From Sialis fuliginosa (Eukaryota > Arthropoda > Insecta > Megaloptera > Sialidae), in assembly GCA_961205875.1 (NCBI GenBank), contig OY540814.1, forward strand, positions 11,080,993-11,144,992: DNA of 64,000 bases, written 5' to 3'. The translations under genes and the position numbers were made by a program. Below, piece by piece: positions 22,017 to 34,032 of the stretch (positions are counted from its first letter, which is position 1; every line of letters begins with the position of its first letter). Under the pieces are notes generated by a model that saw only the letters and a program-made list of their open reading frames with translations, did not search any database and was not told where the DNA came from.

Positions 22017-22080
22017 CTAAATAGGACAAACGGACAACAAAGTGAGATTAATAGGGTTTCTTCGGAATCTTAAAAATATG
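22017..22080 (-). repeat. GGGTTCC-type dispersed repeat end (minus)
   Basis: On the minus strand: GATTCCGAAGAAACCCTATT, AATCTCACTTTGTTGTCCGT then TTGTCCTATTTAGTCAAAGC. The same block is on the plus strand at 27116-27250 and 47058-47180, and a relative starts family H at 60709. An AGGGTTCC start followed by TCCGTCCGTCC is typical of insect dispersed repeats. Confidence 0.65.
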
Positions 22081-23204
22081 CGTGAAAATGCAAAACATAA
22101 ACTTTTTAATATTGCTTATAACATGCTTCTTAGAATTTTTTATCGTAATTTATTTATTTCAATAAACATTTCAATAGCAGTAAATCAGGCAGACAAATTG
22201 CACCTGGGGTTAACACAGTAGGGGTGTATTAGAATTGCACTGGACTGTAGACAGTGCCGTCAGGTGCAAACAACATCCTGGCAGAACATGTGACAAATCA
22301 TCTACCCCCCAATGCATATCTGCTTGTTCGTGCGTCATCACTCCTTTATGTTACAGGGGAGGGTTAAGTATTAATGAGTTACATTTTCATCTACATTTAC
22401 AAATATAAAATATTTTCTCGTTTATAAAACATAAATTTTTTATCAATTCTTGAAGAACAATCGAAATAGATATAGTCTTAGATTATAAAAAAGTATAATT
22501 ACGTAACTAAAACAATCAAATTTGTATCTAATAATATGTTGGTCATAATTTTTTTTTTATACGTAGACTTTATAGCTACTGAATGTAACAGAAAGAAATC
22601 AAAAAGCAATATAAAGATGAATTTTATTTTATTATTTTCAAATAGAACAATAAAAAGAACATGACTTCTTTTTCTTATAGTCCTTCTCTGGAGTCATTCA
22701 TAGATATTGTATAAATACCATGTCGATTTTTATTCTGAAAATAGAAAGAAAATATCAAAGACTCATATTTCTATGATATTATTGACGTCATTGAATACTA
22801 ATAATATCGCAAATTATTGACAAAGTCTCTTTCGCAAAAACCTTTTTCCAATTTTCTCTATTCTCTTCATTTCCCCACAAATGCTGTATTTATTGGAATA
22901 TTGTGAATATTATTTTTAAATAATAGCATGTTATTAATATTAAAAACATTACACTTACCATACTTATTCTTAATTTTGGTAAGAAGTTGTATTTTATTAA
23001 TCTAATACTCAATATTTTTATAAATATTGTATTATAATATACTTAATTTTGTGAAGTGAACTTATTTATTTATTTAAGAAATTAACTAATTAATAACACA
23101 TATATTTTTGAATAAAATTCCCTTATGTTTCCTTAAGATAAATTTTGGAAATTTTGGCTTGTATGTAAAATCATTTATGTCGAATAATATAAATAATTAG
23201 CTCT
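22081..23204. other. Unassigned DNA
   Basis: 22190-22330 is less AT-rich and carries GCACCTGGGGTTAACACAGT and a C run, without a frame or mirrored end. The rest is AT-rich. Confidence 0.45.
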
Positions 23205-23207
23205 AGA

Positions 23208-23464
23208 GAAAAAGTTTACCTAACGCTATCTGCGAGGTGCCAAATGATCTTAGAGCAGTGGTAATAAACGTACAAGAATGTAAAAGTTAAGCATTTTATG
23301 AGGTACAATTGTCACTATTGTTTGTAGATCGCTGATTTCTACTTAACACGCGTGCATTCATATAAACTATACCATTCAATAGAACTGTCAGTGGGTTGTA
23401 ATTTATATTAAATGCCCTGCAGATTAGCTTTTGCTTGAGAGCAAATTCTTTATAATACCAGACA
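23208..23464 (-). mobile_element. Family B MITE, copy 3 (minus, degraded)
   Basis: The right end GAGCAAATTCTTTATAATAC then CAGACA equals a family B terminus, and TAACGCTATCTGCGAGGT at the left is the matching inner-arm block. The interior ATTTTATGAGGTACA is family B in reverse. The left terminal bases are eroded. The right flank is TTAA. Confidence 0.6.
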
Positions 23465-23984
23465 TTAAAATCTCTATATAATTCCGAATACGCCGTATTT
23501 TCCCCAGAACAATACTTTATTTAGATTCTATCGAGAACACACATTTATATGGTTGTCATTGGTTACCCGAAATTAGAAACAAAACATCTCTCCAATAAAG
23601 AGACAGATTGTACCGATTTTACGATAGGTCTTCATATTTGAATGAAAAGTTTGACATTTCCGTTATATCATATTACGTCCAATCTTATGTATATCGTATT
23701 TCAATATATTTTTTTTTGTTATATAAAAAAAAACGTGATTATGACTCATGACGTACAAATATATGTATAACTCAAAAAATAAAAAATATATACATAATAC
23801 ATATAGAGGTATAATACTTCATGATTATTACTTTCTAAATCTATTTTTGTCCTGCTACATATACTTATTGGCATATTTATAATAAATGTCCAACAAAAAG
23901 TTACGCGTATCCAAACAATTGACAGCATGAGTAAGAACTTTAGGATGTAAGAATATGTAAATGGAGATATATTGTAGCTATCTT

Positions 23985-24110
23985 CGCAGGGAATATTTTA
24001 CTACAAAAACACACAAACAGACGTACGGAAAGATCAAGTAAAAATTTTGAAGAAATTATCACATAGCTTCATCTATGAGTACCATTTGAATATAGCGAGG
24101 AAGCAGAAAA
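23985..24110 (+). repeat. Family D relict
   Basis: Order ATATTTTACTACAAAAAC, CACAAACAGACGTACGGAAA, GATCAAGTAAAAATTTTGAA, ATCACATAGCTTC and GCGAGGAAGCA follows the 3' half of family D with many changes. Confidence 0.5.
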
Positions 24111-24889
24111 AAAATGCATCTCTATAAATAAGAATCATCATAGTGCATTTGGTTAAAAAAATTAATGGGATATGTATACCTACTAAAAATCATTTGGTTT
24201 CTTTAAATAAATCATTCTGTATGTAAGTGAAAGTAAACATATTATAAGCAATTAATTATTTCGATCGTTGAGTAAGCAATGATTTTAAACAGTTTTGATT
24301 AAAATGTTTGAAAATACAAAGTTTCTGTGATCTCTGGTCTTGCATTTAACATAAATATTACATTGAAATTCACTAGCGCAGTTGAATGTGTTGAACTTTC
24401 AGATGAAATAATGGGAAAAGTTTTTCAATAAAGAATCAAAAAGTGCACAGCTTATTTTTGTACTTCTTTGTTTCAGGAATATGAATACAGAAACAAATTT
24501 ACAAGAGCATATTTTGATATAAATACAAACTATCATAAACAACTGCAACATTTTTTATTCATATTTTATAACCGTATAAAATTTATAAGTATGCATATTC
24601 TTTACAACTATACTGAAGTAAATATCTCTGTGCTTTGATCGCTGCGGGACAACTTCTTATCTACTCTGTTATCGTCGTTTTCTTTGTTTAAATAACATAA
24701 TGAAATGAAAAATAATATAAAATAATTGATTATCTTTTATATATGTTATGTATATTATTTCAAACATCTTATTTTTTATAACAAGATTAATAAGTTACAT
24801 CCAGAGTCGAACTACTGAATAAAAAGGCCCGAGTGAAAATTTTTTTTTGAAGGCTCCGCATATATATTTTTTTATGACAACTATATAGC
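24111..24889. other. AT-rich DNA, nothing recognised
   Basis: No frames, repeat ends or CpG-rich patches. Confidence 0.5.
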
Positions 24890-25075
24890 GGACCCGTTCC
24901 GGATTCTCACGGGAGTTAATATTTCACCCTTTGTCACGTATTGAGGGTTGTAATTGTTGTTTTAATTGACCCGGCAAACGTTGTTCTGCCCAAAAATAAT
25001 TTGTTTAAAAATCAGACCATAAATAGGTACACATTTTCGTAAATATCTTGACTCCAGCGCCACCTACCGAGATCA
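24890..25075 (+). repeat. Family E dispersed repeat (CCCGGCAAACG)
   Basis: Contains TTGACCCGGCAAACGTTGTT, CTGCCCAAAAATAATTTGTT, TAAAAATCAGACCATAAAT and CCAGCGCCACCTACCGAG. The same series runs in reverse at 40785-40945. I associate this motif with lepidopteran retroelement-like repeats, by memory only. Confidence 0.65.
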
Positions 25076-25550
25076 TTTTCTGTAAAAATATTTCTTTCCA
25101 CGTAACCAAATCGGTCCATAAATACACATTCTCGACTCTACCGGGTTCGATAAAAAGATAAACCTAACGGAGCACCAAACGAACATATGGTGTGAATATG
25201 GCTTCGATATGTTCAGTGGTTTAGGTGTGATGAGATCACATACATTACGCACCATCATTTTTATATATTAAGAAGATAAAATATGTAGGTATGTCATCCA
25301 TTTCAATACAATGGCCGATTGCTGATGCAAATAAAAATTTTTATGATTCTATTAAAAATACGCCATTAAAAAATATGAATTAAATAATTTTACACAAAAT
25401 ACAAATATAAATCTAATAATAAATATTGATAATATTTCTCATTTATTTTTTGAAGCTTCATTTAAGCCACATTCGACTCTGATTGTATGTGATTCTGGGT
25501 GTAAGCTACGTCTTATAAATATCATATTCATATATACTATATCACTGTAC

Positions 25551-25825
25551 CAGCGAGGATTGCTGGAGAAAGGTCGCCGTTTACACCGAGGAGGTGCTCC
25601 TAGAAAAGAAGGGCGAACAGGGATGAAATATAGGAGGGAGATCCCTTAGGGCTCAACAGAGGCACCTCCTCGAAGTAATGCGAACAGCGGTTCCGAGGAG
25701 GACAAATGCCTGTTGCGGGGAGTTTTTTTAGTCGGTTCGAGTCCGACACACCAGGTGGCGCTACGTAGGCACCCTGATGGTGCATGACGCATTTTTCTCC
25801 CCGAAAAAAAAAATATATATATATA
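25551..25825 (+). mobile_element. 5'-truncated LINE 3' end, possibly R1-clade
   Basis: A 275-bp GC-rich insert ends in an A-run and (TA)n and is flanked by the same 13-bp sequence TATATCACTGTAC (25538-25550 and 25826-25838). This is the signature of target-primed reverse transcription. From 25552 a plus frame reads ...CWRKVAVYTEEVLLEKKG... and stops at 25624-25626; the Trp start and charged C-terminal helix resemble the last residues of R1-clade ORF2 proteins, though I cannot align it. The roughly 200 bp after the stop would be the 3' UTR. It includes GGTTCGAGTCC (25734-25744), identical in form to a Pol III B box, so a tRNA-derived SINE using this tail is an alternative, although no A box sits at a proper distance. 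Minus frames across it are by-products. Confidence 0.7.
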
Positions 25826-26287
25826 TATATCACTGTACAATAAACCTTCGATGAATAACAAAATATAGGTCATATAAAATATGATGTGCACAAAAAATCG
25901 AATCCAAACATTAAATTTAATTGTTTTATATTCAGGCTACTATATCTGCTATAAATAAAAATTTTGGCGGAAAAAATAACCATTATGTATTGCGAAACAG
26001 AAGTGATAAAAATCTTTTGTTTATTTTTTGTAACATACATATACACTATGAAATAAAATAAACGGCAGTCTGTTAAAATGAATTAGTTACATGCACGAAA
26101 CGAACAAAAAGCTTAAATTTAACGAAGAAAGCAGTGGTAGTTAAATTATTTATTATATATTATACGCTTGCGCTATCTTATGCTAGCTCAAATAAGATTT
26201 AAAAGAAATGTGGTATTTTTAAAATAAATATTAAATGCATTATTTTTTTATATTTTCTCTTTTTATATATTTTTTATAACATCTAAA

Positions 26288-26759
26288 TAGTGGCGCACCT
26301 AAGGGGGCGTCATAATGAGGTCAAAAAGAGCTTTATGAGGATTTAAAAGTGTCGTGATCTAAAAAAAGGTCCTCAAAAATTCCAAGTGGGCGCAAAAATC
26401 AGTTTTAGGAAACGACAAATTCCACATAGCAAGGAAAAAAATTATCTTCAATTACACTAGATGACTAGAGTCTAAAGGGTCGCTGTTTTAGTTTTCGCCA
26501 GGGGTAATAATAATATAAGTGAAATCAAACAGTCAAAAATCTGTGTGTTTATTATTTATAAGGTCCGACTGTCCGTTCAAATGAAATACATTTATCAATT
26601 AATTTAAAAAAAAAGTAAAAAATCAACAAAAAATGAAGTTCGTTACTATAATTCACTCTACAAACAACCCCTTAAAATTTGTCTTATTTACCCTATAGAA
26701 ATTATGCAATAAAATAAATTAAATACCATAAAAATGCAAGCCGCCACTGGCATAATTTT
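26288..26759. mobile_element. Possible TIR element (AGTGGCG ends)
   Basis: TAGTGGCGCACCT at the left and the complement CAGTGGCGGCTTGCA at the right are mirrored over about 8 bp, spanning 472 bp that include CTAAGGGGGCG just inside. The flanks give no convincing TSD. A hAT-type assignment is a guess. Confidence 0.35.
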
Positions 26760-27115
26760 TACACACATTTTATCGTGAAGTAATAATTAAAACTGCATTG
26801 TATATCACATTAATGTTACAACAGATTTACGTGGTATAGCCTTGGAGTACGCATGCGTACTACCTTTTGTATATTTTATACAACTCGTACACAAGATGAT
26901 AATTTTTGTAGTAAATATGTAAACACTGTAATATACTTGTTATTTATATATTAAATGAACCTTGAAATTTATATTTAATAGTAAATAGTTTGTTATCTAT
27001 AATTTCGCCAGTGGATTATTTCTTACAAAAACAATGCTGTTCTTTAAGCAGCTTAACATTTACAAAGAATTATTGAAAAATTACCATAAAACATCTTATA
27101 AACTCTAAACATTTT

Positions 27116-27800
27116 AAGGGTTCCGAAGAAACCCTATTAATCTCACTTTGTCGTCCGTCCGTTCGTCCTTTTCAGTCAAAGCAAAATATCTCGTAAACTA
27201 CATATATAAGCCATAAACTTGAAATGTTTTCTGAACATGTAAAATGATGTCTTTTAGTAAAATATGTACAAACTTTTTAAAAACATATGTATATATTTTT
27301 CTTTAAGCCAAGGCATGTGGCACGTCAAAATGTATAACCAAACAAGCAGAATTTGACCCTTACTTTTATTTTTAACTAAATCAAAAATGGCGCCTGCAGG
27401 GGGCTTTAAAGTAAATAAAAAAAAAATTGTATACCAAGGCCTGTGGGGTATAAAGATATAGATCTCAATTATTATTTTATATATAAATACGTGTTCAATA
27501 TTTTTGAAAAAGCTATTCAACTACACCAAACTCGACCCCCAGCGGGTGGAGGTGGGGGTAATTTTGTTATCTTAAATGGAAACTCTCATTTTTTATTACA
27601 GATTCGGAGTTTGCGTCAAAAAATACGTAACTTTTGTCTGAAACATTTTTTTGTATTCGGGACAGATGGCGCTGTTCTGTCCCGCTCTCAATGTTGTTTG
27701 TATACAAAGTTTCAACGCGTGAGTTATAAAAACTATACCTATAGAAGAATAAAAAATGAGCATAAATCCTCTTTGGGATTGTTGCCCGTAGAAAGCCGTA
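27116..27800 (+). repeat. GGGTTCC-type dispersed repeat, longest copy
   Basis: Begins AAGGGTTCCGAAGAAACCCT, a small hairpin, then CACTTTGTCGTCCGTCCGTT and TCAGTCAAAGCAAAATATCT. The body continues to TGGCGCTGTTCTGTCCCG. The longest open frame in the window (149 codons, plus, 27443-27892) lies here, but its content (poly-Gly, Phe/Tyr/Ile-rich) and position in repeat DNA argue that it is not a gene. Confidence 0.6.
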
Positions 27801-28768
27801 ATTTCTCGAGTATATTATTATTGTACATATTGCAACTATATAGAATAACCTTACTTTTAATTTTTTCCTTTGTTTCCTTCTGGCATAGTTAAAAATCTTT
27901 TTCCAGGAGTTTTGTGAGTTGAATTATTACATCTTTATCGTTGACACCTATATATTTAAGCATTGACTGAAATTTCAATACTAGATTATGACGTACCATT
28001 TTTAAAATTGGATGTTTTGGGGTCGGGATAAACTTTTGAAGTATGAAAACATTTTCTACAATGTTTTTTTACCTCTAGATTACTATATTTACAACAGGTT
28101 TTTAGGGGTTTTTATTTTTGACCGGATTACTCTTTACAACACACGAAATGATTAACAAATATGGAATTTATAAAAAAAATAATAATTTTTTTTATATCTT
28201 GTATAACCCTGGCAAAAACATCAGAGAAAGCATGGTCAGTTAGTATTACGTCGCTAATCTCCGAAGACCTAGTACAATTTCACACGAAAATCTGTCAAAG
28301 CGACAAATTTGTATGTAAACAAAGATGGTTATGTTCTATCTTATGAAATAGGTATACAAACAAGGTTTATATAAGGTAGGTACTACTATCTACTTTATAG
28401 TCGAGACTTGGTTGAATTAGCTACGAAGGTCGGTGTAAAAAGAGAGAGATGATTGAAGAATATCGCAATCAGAAGTTACTAACATGCCTTCATATTATGT
28501 TTCTCCGAATAAATGTATATATTTTATTTGAATGAATTATTAGAAATATAAATTTTGAATTTATATTCGATCGAATATTAAACAGATAGGTAAATATACA
28601 AAATATAATTGAAACATATAATAATATTACTTTCATATTAGAAAACTTATTTATATCAACTAGAACCTAGAATATTTTTCTTATCAAATTAAACAATGTG
28701 GAATGCATAGTAAAAAGTAACTAGATAAAAATATTCTATTTATATCTCAATTTCAATAACGTTATACT
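27801..28768. other. AT-rich DNA, nothing recognised
   Basis: A 61-codon plus frame at 28161-28346 starts hydrophobically but has no identifiable continuation. I do not call it a gene. Confidence 0.45.
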
Positions 28769-28771
28769 TAA

Positions 28772-28937
28772 GGGTCGATTCAGACTATCGAGCCGCTCTC
28801 GCTCCAGTCAAATATTCAGTATAGTAATACTGTATCGGAGCGTGATTGGACCGAGACCTGGGCGATACCTATAGTTTGAATTGTTTATTGTTTATATTTG
28901 TTTGGAGCGAGACCGGTTCGATAATCTAGATCGACCC
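28772..28937. mobile_element. PIF/Harbinger-type MITE with TAA duplications
   Basis: TAA flanks both ends (28769-28771 and 28938-28940). Left GGGTCGATTCAGACTATCGA then GCCGCTCTCGCTCC mirrors the right end GGGTCGATCTAGATTATCGA then ACCGGTCTCGCTCC, a TIR of about 34 bp with few mismatches. The GGG-start and 3-bp TWA target are the PIF/Harbinger signature. The 166-bp body has no ORF. It is GC-richer than its surroundings and looks relatively young. Confidence 0.85.
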
Positions 28938-28940
28938 TAA

Positions 28941-29679
28941 ATCAACGGTGTCTAACTGGCAGGCTGAAAATGAATTTTTGTGGTTCACCATTTATACAGT
29001 TATAACATTATCTAGTAAATGTAATAATACTTTTCTCCAATTTCACTTGTAGTTCAATTAATATCTGATATTGAAAAATGTCCTTGAATTTATTAATAAA
29101 CATTTTTTTTTCTTGTGGTTATGTTTAAGGTGTATTTATTTTATTAGATTTATTGACAACAGAATTAGCACTATACAAATTACAAGAACAAAAATTTGTT
29201 TAGGAGATAGAAGACAGAACTTGAGATTGATAGTTACTCACAATCAGCCAGAACATTTTGTCTGATGCGTGTTATCACAGAATGTCTCTATAAAAAATGT
29301 ATGCATGAGAGCGTTAAAATAAATAAAATATATTGAATTATATTGTGCCACTGTTTGATGGTCACTATTCAGAGACATTAGCACGTTACCGGTGAGACAC
29401 AATCAGTGAAGACAGATACAGAATAATTGGAACCCGAGTAAACAGATTACTGCCGAAGGATACTATTGTTCATCGCGTTTGCCAGCACGATAGAGATGAA
29501 TATTAAATACTGTCGTCGACTGTCTATGGTGAACACAAACATTTAATTGCATTTTATTCTTTATTATATTTCTTGGTATAATGATAAAGTAGATGTAATA
29601 TATATCTATGAGATGTAACCCAAGGATATTTCTGTAATGAAGAAGATAAAATTGTATTTTTCTAGTTAATTTAAAAAGT
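28941..29679. other. Unassigned DNA
   Basis: 29340-29520 is less AT-rich and free of recognised repeats. Small frames on both strands have no recognisable product. Confidence 0.45.
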
Positions 29680-30102
29680 ATAAGGTACTGGCACAAGTCT
29701 TAGTGTTGGATTCTTGTTTAATTAAATATATTAAATTAGAAATATTTGTTGATATTTGATTACTGCCATTACTAAATCATAATATACATATAGTCATTCG
29801 ACTGTTGACAATCGGGTGTTAAAATGGTGGATATTTAATCTAAATACTATAGTAGTTTATTGATTAATTATTATATTATCATAGCATCTGCTTTACATTA
29901 TTTCAAATTTTAAGATTCTTTATTTTATAACTTTTGTATCGTAGTACTTACCATTCTGTAATCATTAGCAAGTGTCCATCACTGGGTGCCCATTACTGTG
30001 TTTACTTTATCCATTACTGGAAAAAAAACATAAACAAAATAAAAAGCTATAATCAAATAAAAAACTTTATTTGCGGACTTCGGTAATTAAATTAATTTAA
30101 TG
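29680..30102 (+). mobile_element. Family A MITE, copy 3 (3' end lost)
   Basis: Begins TATAAGGTACTGGCACAAGT, then TTGGATTCTTGTTTAATTAA as in copies 4 and 7, so it belongs to the same subfamily. CCATCACTGGGTGCCCATTA and TCCATTACTGG recur. The copy breaks off inside TCGGTAATTAAATTAATTTA where other copies continue to the right TIR. Confidence 0.8.
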
Positions 30103-30145
30103 TTATAAACATTTTTAATGTTATAAACATTTGTTATAAACATTT
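30103..30145 (+). repeat. 18-bp tandem repeat at a MITE breakpoint
   Basis: TTAATGTTATAAACATTT-type units are repeated about two and a half times, exactly where the family A copy 3 sequence ends. Replication slippage at the junction is the simplest reading. Confidence 0.7.
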
Positions 30146-30273
30146 TTCTAATTCGACCAATTTTCTAAATATGTCGGTAGAAAAAGTGTCCGATTTAAAG
30201 TTCGTGGATGTATTGAACTGAAAGCTTACAATTTTACTTTTTAATATTTTAAATATCTTAATCATAATAATAT

Positions 30274-30604
30274 TGGAGTGATCCATAAAAAAATTCTCAC
30301 ATTTTTGACCCTTTCCTCTTTCTTCACGCTGCATCACATTTTTTTTCAATCCTCTATCAAATAATACGTCACAAAACCTGGACCCCCCTCCAATATAATG
30401 ATTATTTTTATGAACGAAGAAAATTGTCATAATTGATCATTAAAAACAACGTCCTTTATATTGCGACTGAAAAAAATTAAAATTAAATTCAGGTATTTTA
30501 AATGCAGCTTCAAGTCACGTTTCTTCGGACCCCTCCCCCCTCCTTGTCACATATCACGCTAGATAATCCCCCCTCTTTAGTGTACGTATTTCATGGATGA
30601 CCCA
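30274..30604. mobile_element. TIR element (GTCATCCATRAAAT ends)
   Basis: TGGAGTGATCCATAAAAAAA at the left mirrors the right end TGGGTCATCCATGAAATACG. Both flanks read TAT. C-rich and CACATTTTTT blocks inside are also arranged symmetrically (CACGCTGCATCACATTTT at the left, CCTTGTCACATATCACGCT at the right). The GGGCCATCAATAAATTACGT sequence at 37124 is a related, better-kept left end. Confidence 0.65.
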
Positions 30605-31034
30605 TATGTAACTAAAATAAAACAAAACTTATTTAAACAATTAATGTTTTCTACTAGAGTGAATTACGACCTCCTCTACTAACATATTTCCAAAGTTTCA
30701 TATATATTTTTTTGAATTACGGGTTAAGGATATATCCTGTAAGTACAAATAGATCAAAAACTAACCTACATTTATAGATTGAATTCAAAAATACATCTCC
30801 ATTTGTAGACGGTAGAAGGTACTGACAGTAGCGTGGTTACACTACTAATAAATTACTATAAATGCATTTTTCTCGAAACCACTTATGATGAATATAGCAG
30901 TATCTATAGGAAATGCGACGACTCATATGAAAATCAATACAACATGGTTATATTTATTATAAGTTGTTATAATTTATCAAACTAAACTACTTTTTGGTCG
31001 ATATTTCATAGATTTACTAATAAATTGCAGATTT

Positions 31035-31440
31035 GTTTTTTAACCGACTTCAAAAAAGGACGAGGTTGTTCGGGCATCTCCGAGAAATATGAACCGATTT
31101 GGATGATTTTTTGTTTGTTGGAAAGAGTATACTCCCGAGGTTATTTCATATAAATTTTATCAGAATTTGATCATGAAATTTAAAGATAAGCCACTTAAAA
31201 GGGGAAAATATAAAACATTTTAAGAAAAAAAACCGACGTCAAAAGAAATTCTGAAAAGTATAATAATATTATTATCATAATTAAATTTAACAGTTTTTGA
31301 AATCAGTTCCAAACCAAGAATGAAAAAATAAAACCATCCAAAAACTGTTAAAATTAATTATTATATACTTTTCAGTATTTTTTTGGTCGGTTTTATTTTT
31401 TTCTTAAAAAGTTTTTTATTAATCAATTTGTTTGAAGTAG
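31035..31440 (+). repeat. AACCGACTTC repeat with nested inverted repeat
   Basis: Starts TTTTTAACCGACTTCAAAAA then AGGACGAGGTTG, a dispersed insect repeat I recognise from Lepidoptera. From 31224 an inverted repeat follows: AAGAAAAAAAACCGACGTCA, TTCTGAAAAGTATAATAAT and TTAACAGTTTTTG are mirrored at 31338-31420 by CAAAAACTGTTAA, ATACTTTTCAGTATTTTTTT and GGTCGGTTTTATTTTTTTCTT. Two oppositely oriented 3' ends of the same family would give this structure. Confidence 0.65.
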
Positions 31441-32961
31441 TTTAATTATAATAATTATTTTCAGTATATAGAAATATAACACTTTATTAACATTAAGAAT
31501 AATGTATTACTCATAAAAAATCAATATAGATTTTACCCAGTATCGCAGATAGTTTAAACTATAATTAATTTATATTTAGATACTCAATTAATGGGATAGT
31601 CAATCATATTGATTTGATTGACAATGTACAAACAAACTATCTTCCTTGTACATTAACAGATCATTTTATTTCATTACAAATTCATAATGTCCATTTAAAA
31701 ATCATAAATTCTTGTAATATATTGTTCAAAAGTATCCAAGTAAGATAACACACATATGGCATAAATGATAAATATTAGTTTTGAGGTGCTATAAAAATTT
31801 TACGATTGCTTATCACAGAATGTGCCTTGAAAGGGGTAATATAGATGTTTTATGCGCATATTGGCCTTGAAAAGAAGTTTTTAATTAAATTAACGCTTCT
31901 TACGTCTTGTTACATATTTTATTTTATATTCTTATCAATGGTAAACAACACATTTTAATAAATAAACTGTTGATAGTTATGAACATTCTGATAATATGTT
32001 TCTGCGATGCTAGATAGAATATAAACTATAACTGCATAATAAAATAATTTTTAAGAAAAACGATTCTTAAAATGAGGATTGCAATACCGAGATTTTGGGA
32101 TTGGATCAAAGCATATATCAATTCAACGTTTCAAAAGTTACAAGTTAAGATTACAAGTGATTTATTGGTTAAAATGAACGTCTAAAAGGCTCTCATAACT
32201 ATTGTTTTTATAAAAATAAGTTAAATGTTAATTTTAAAGGAAATTTAATGCTCTATAAAAATAATCTAGAGAGGTATAAGTGTAAATGTAATAAATTGAA
32301 ACTAATGAGCGTTTTAAATATTTATTTATTTTATAAAAATCAACATTTTAACGTCAATATTTTAATAATTTTATTCTCTACAAAATTATACGAAATCTGG
32401 TAGTTAATAATAATTTTTTAATGTTCGGCAAGGATTTATTTTAGGTCATAAATTAACTTATTTCGTAATGAGAATGAAGAAAAAATATTGCCTTTTTTTA
32501 CACATCCTAATATACAATATATAGAATAATGCAAACATCCATATAACACATACCTATATTATTGACACTGACAGCAATATTAATATTTGATAAGCATTAT
32601 GTATTTTTATACATTGGAACATAATTACGGAAATGTCATTGTTAAATTTCTGTCGACGCACACACACATTAGCATTGTGAAAATGTGTGTATGTAATTGT
32701 TATAATTCGAATGCTGTAAATAAATAACGCGATAAGTCTGCTGTATCAAATTAGTATATTTTGACAGTAATGAATGTAGGGGAATATTGAACACAACGTG
32801 ACTGGAAAATAATATTTTCCATTTTTCGCAACCTACTTTTTCAATGGAAATATTTTTTTCGTGTCTGGATGATAATATTTGACGTATGTACTCGTATATT
32901 ATAACATTCAATTCCTGATAAAAGTAGCTGAAATGAGAAATTCGCAAATATCTATACATTG
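31441..32961. other. AT-rich DNA, nothing recognised
   Basis: A 107-codon minus frame at 32669-32992 is Ile/Tyr/Ser-rich, overlaps the end of the next element and has no recognisable motif. Confidence 0.5.
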
Positions 32962-33582
32962 TATACAGGCTGTCCAAGATCTCACTTGTCATATTTATTT
33001 TCGAAAATAAGTACTAAATGCTAGTGATTTTGATACATAAAGTATTTTTTACAAACATTTAAGTAGGCCATGAAAAACAAAAATCACAATAACAACAATC
33101 AAAACAACAAATGAATATTTGAAAACCATAAACTATTCAAAAAAAATGTTTCTACTTTTTTTCGAAAATAAATATAACAAGTTACATATCGTTGTAAAGT
33201 AAAATATAAACCACGTTCAAATATACTAATAACCAACTTAGATGCTCATAAGAAAAACTGAAGTTAGGGCTTGTAACTCGCAAACTAAAAGTGATATAAA
33301 AATTCTAAATACACCAATCAATTTTACAGAAAAAGCGCCTTAAGAAACCGCAAACAAAAAGTACCTATCTACTTTGATAAAAAAGTTATAACCATTTAAA
33401 AAATTTCCGAATTTTCAGATGTTTGGATATACCGCCAAAACCACATAGAATTATTAATATTTTTTGATGTAGTAATACTCACCCCTTCCTTACAAATAAT
33501 TCAATTCCTTAAACCGAATCTGTATCTCTCACTGTTTAAAAAATCCCCATGCATTACACACTTATCATGGACATCCTGTATA
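32962..33582. mobile_element. TIR element (TATACAGG-TGTCCA ends)
   Basis: TATACAGGCTGTCCAAGATC at the left mirrors TATACAGGATGTCCATGATA at the right, over 621 bp of AT-rich DNA. TATACAGGGTG-type ends are common to several insect DNA transposons; family G in this window has a related end. No transposase frame remains. Confidence 0.65.
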
Positions 33583-33727
33583 ACTGAACATGTCATTTGT
33601 CAGAAAAATAGCTAGATCGAACCATAATATAAAATTGATTCTAAGCGCACAAATTACAACATTCTTTGGTTGTGTAAGCATCAATTTTGTTAAAATTTTC
33701 AATTGTTCAGAAATTGATATCAGCTAA

Positions 33728-34032
33728 TGTCCTAGCAAAAATTTTCTAGATTCAGAACATTCAAACGGGGTATCAAACTTATACGAACAGTTCTCTTTGA
33801 GATCTTGACAGATAGTTGCATGCACAGTAAGTTGGTATTTACCGTTTTTACTGAAGGTTAGTAAATACACTTTAATAAATATAATTTACATACACCTTTG
33901 TTTTTACTTACTATGCATGTAACTATCTATCAGAAACTCCAAGATAACTATCATATACGTTTGATACTCCGTTTGAAAGTGTTTGCAAGCTAACAAATAT
34001 TTGTTAACTAAGCTGTACCGTATACCGGACAT
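33728..34032. mobile_element. Family C foldback MITE, copy 2
   Basis: TGTCCTAGCAAAAATTTTC at the left is decayed, but the inner arm ACATTCAAACGGGGTATCAA and the right arm CGTTTGAAAGTGTTTGCAAG then ATACCGGACA are clear, with GATAGTTGCATGCACAGTAA in the centre. The left flank is CTAA and the right flank TTAA. Confidence 0.75.

Noticed and set aside
25734..25744. GGTTCGAGTCC as part of a tRNA gene
   Set aside because: No cloverleaf: no acceptor stem pairing, no A box at the usual distance, and it lies in the 3' part of a retroposed LINE.
27443..27892. Longest open frame in the window (149 codons, plus) as a gene
   Set aside because: It begins and ends in a dispersed repeat, has poly-Gly and low-complexity Phe/Tyr/Ile segments, and shows no domain. 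A chance frame is more likely.
28161..28346. Plus frame starting with a hydrophobic stretch, as a small secreted peptide
   Set aside because: The hydrophobic start is a run of AT-rich codons, and no splice, cleavage-site or cysteine pattern supports it.
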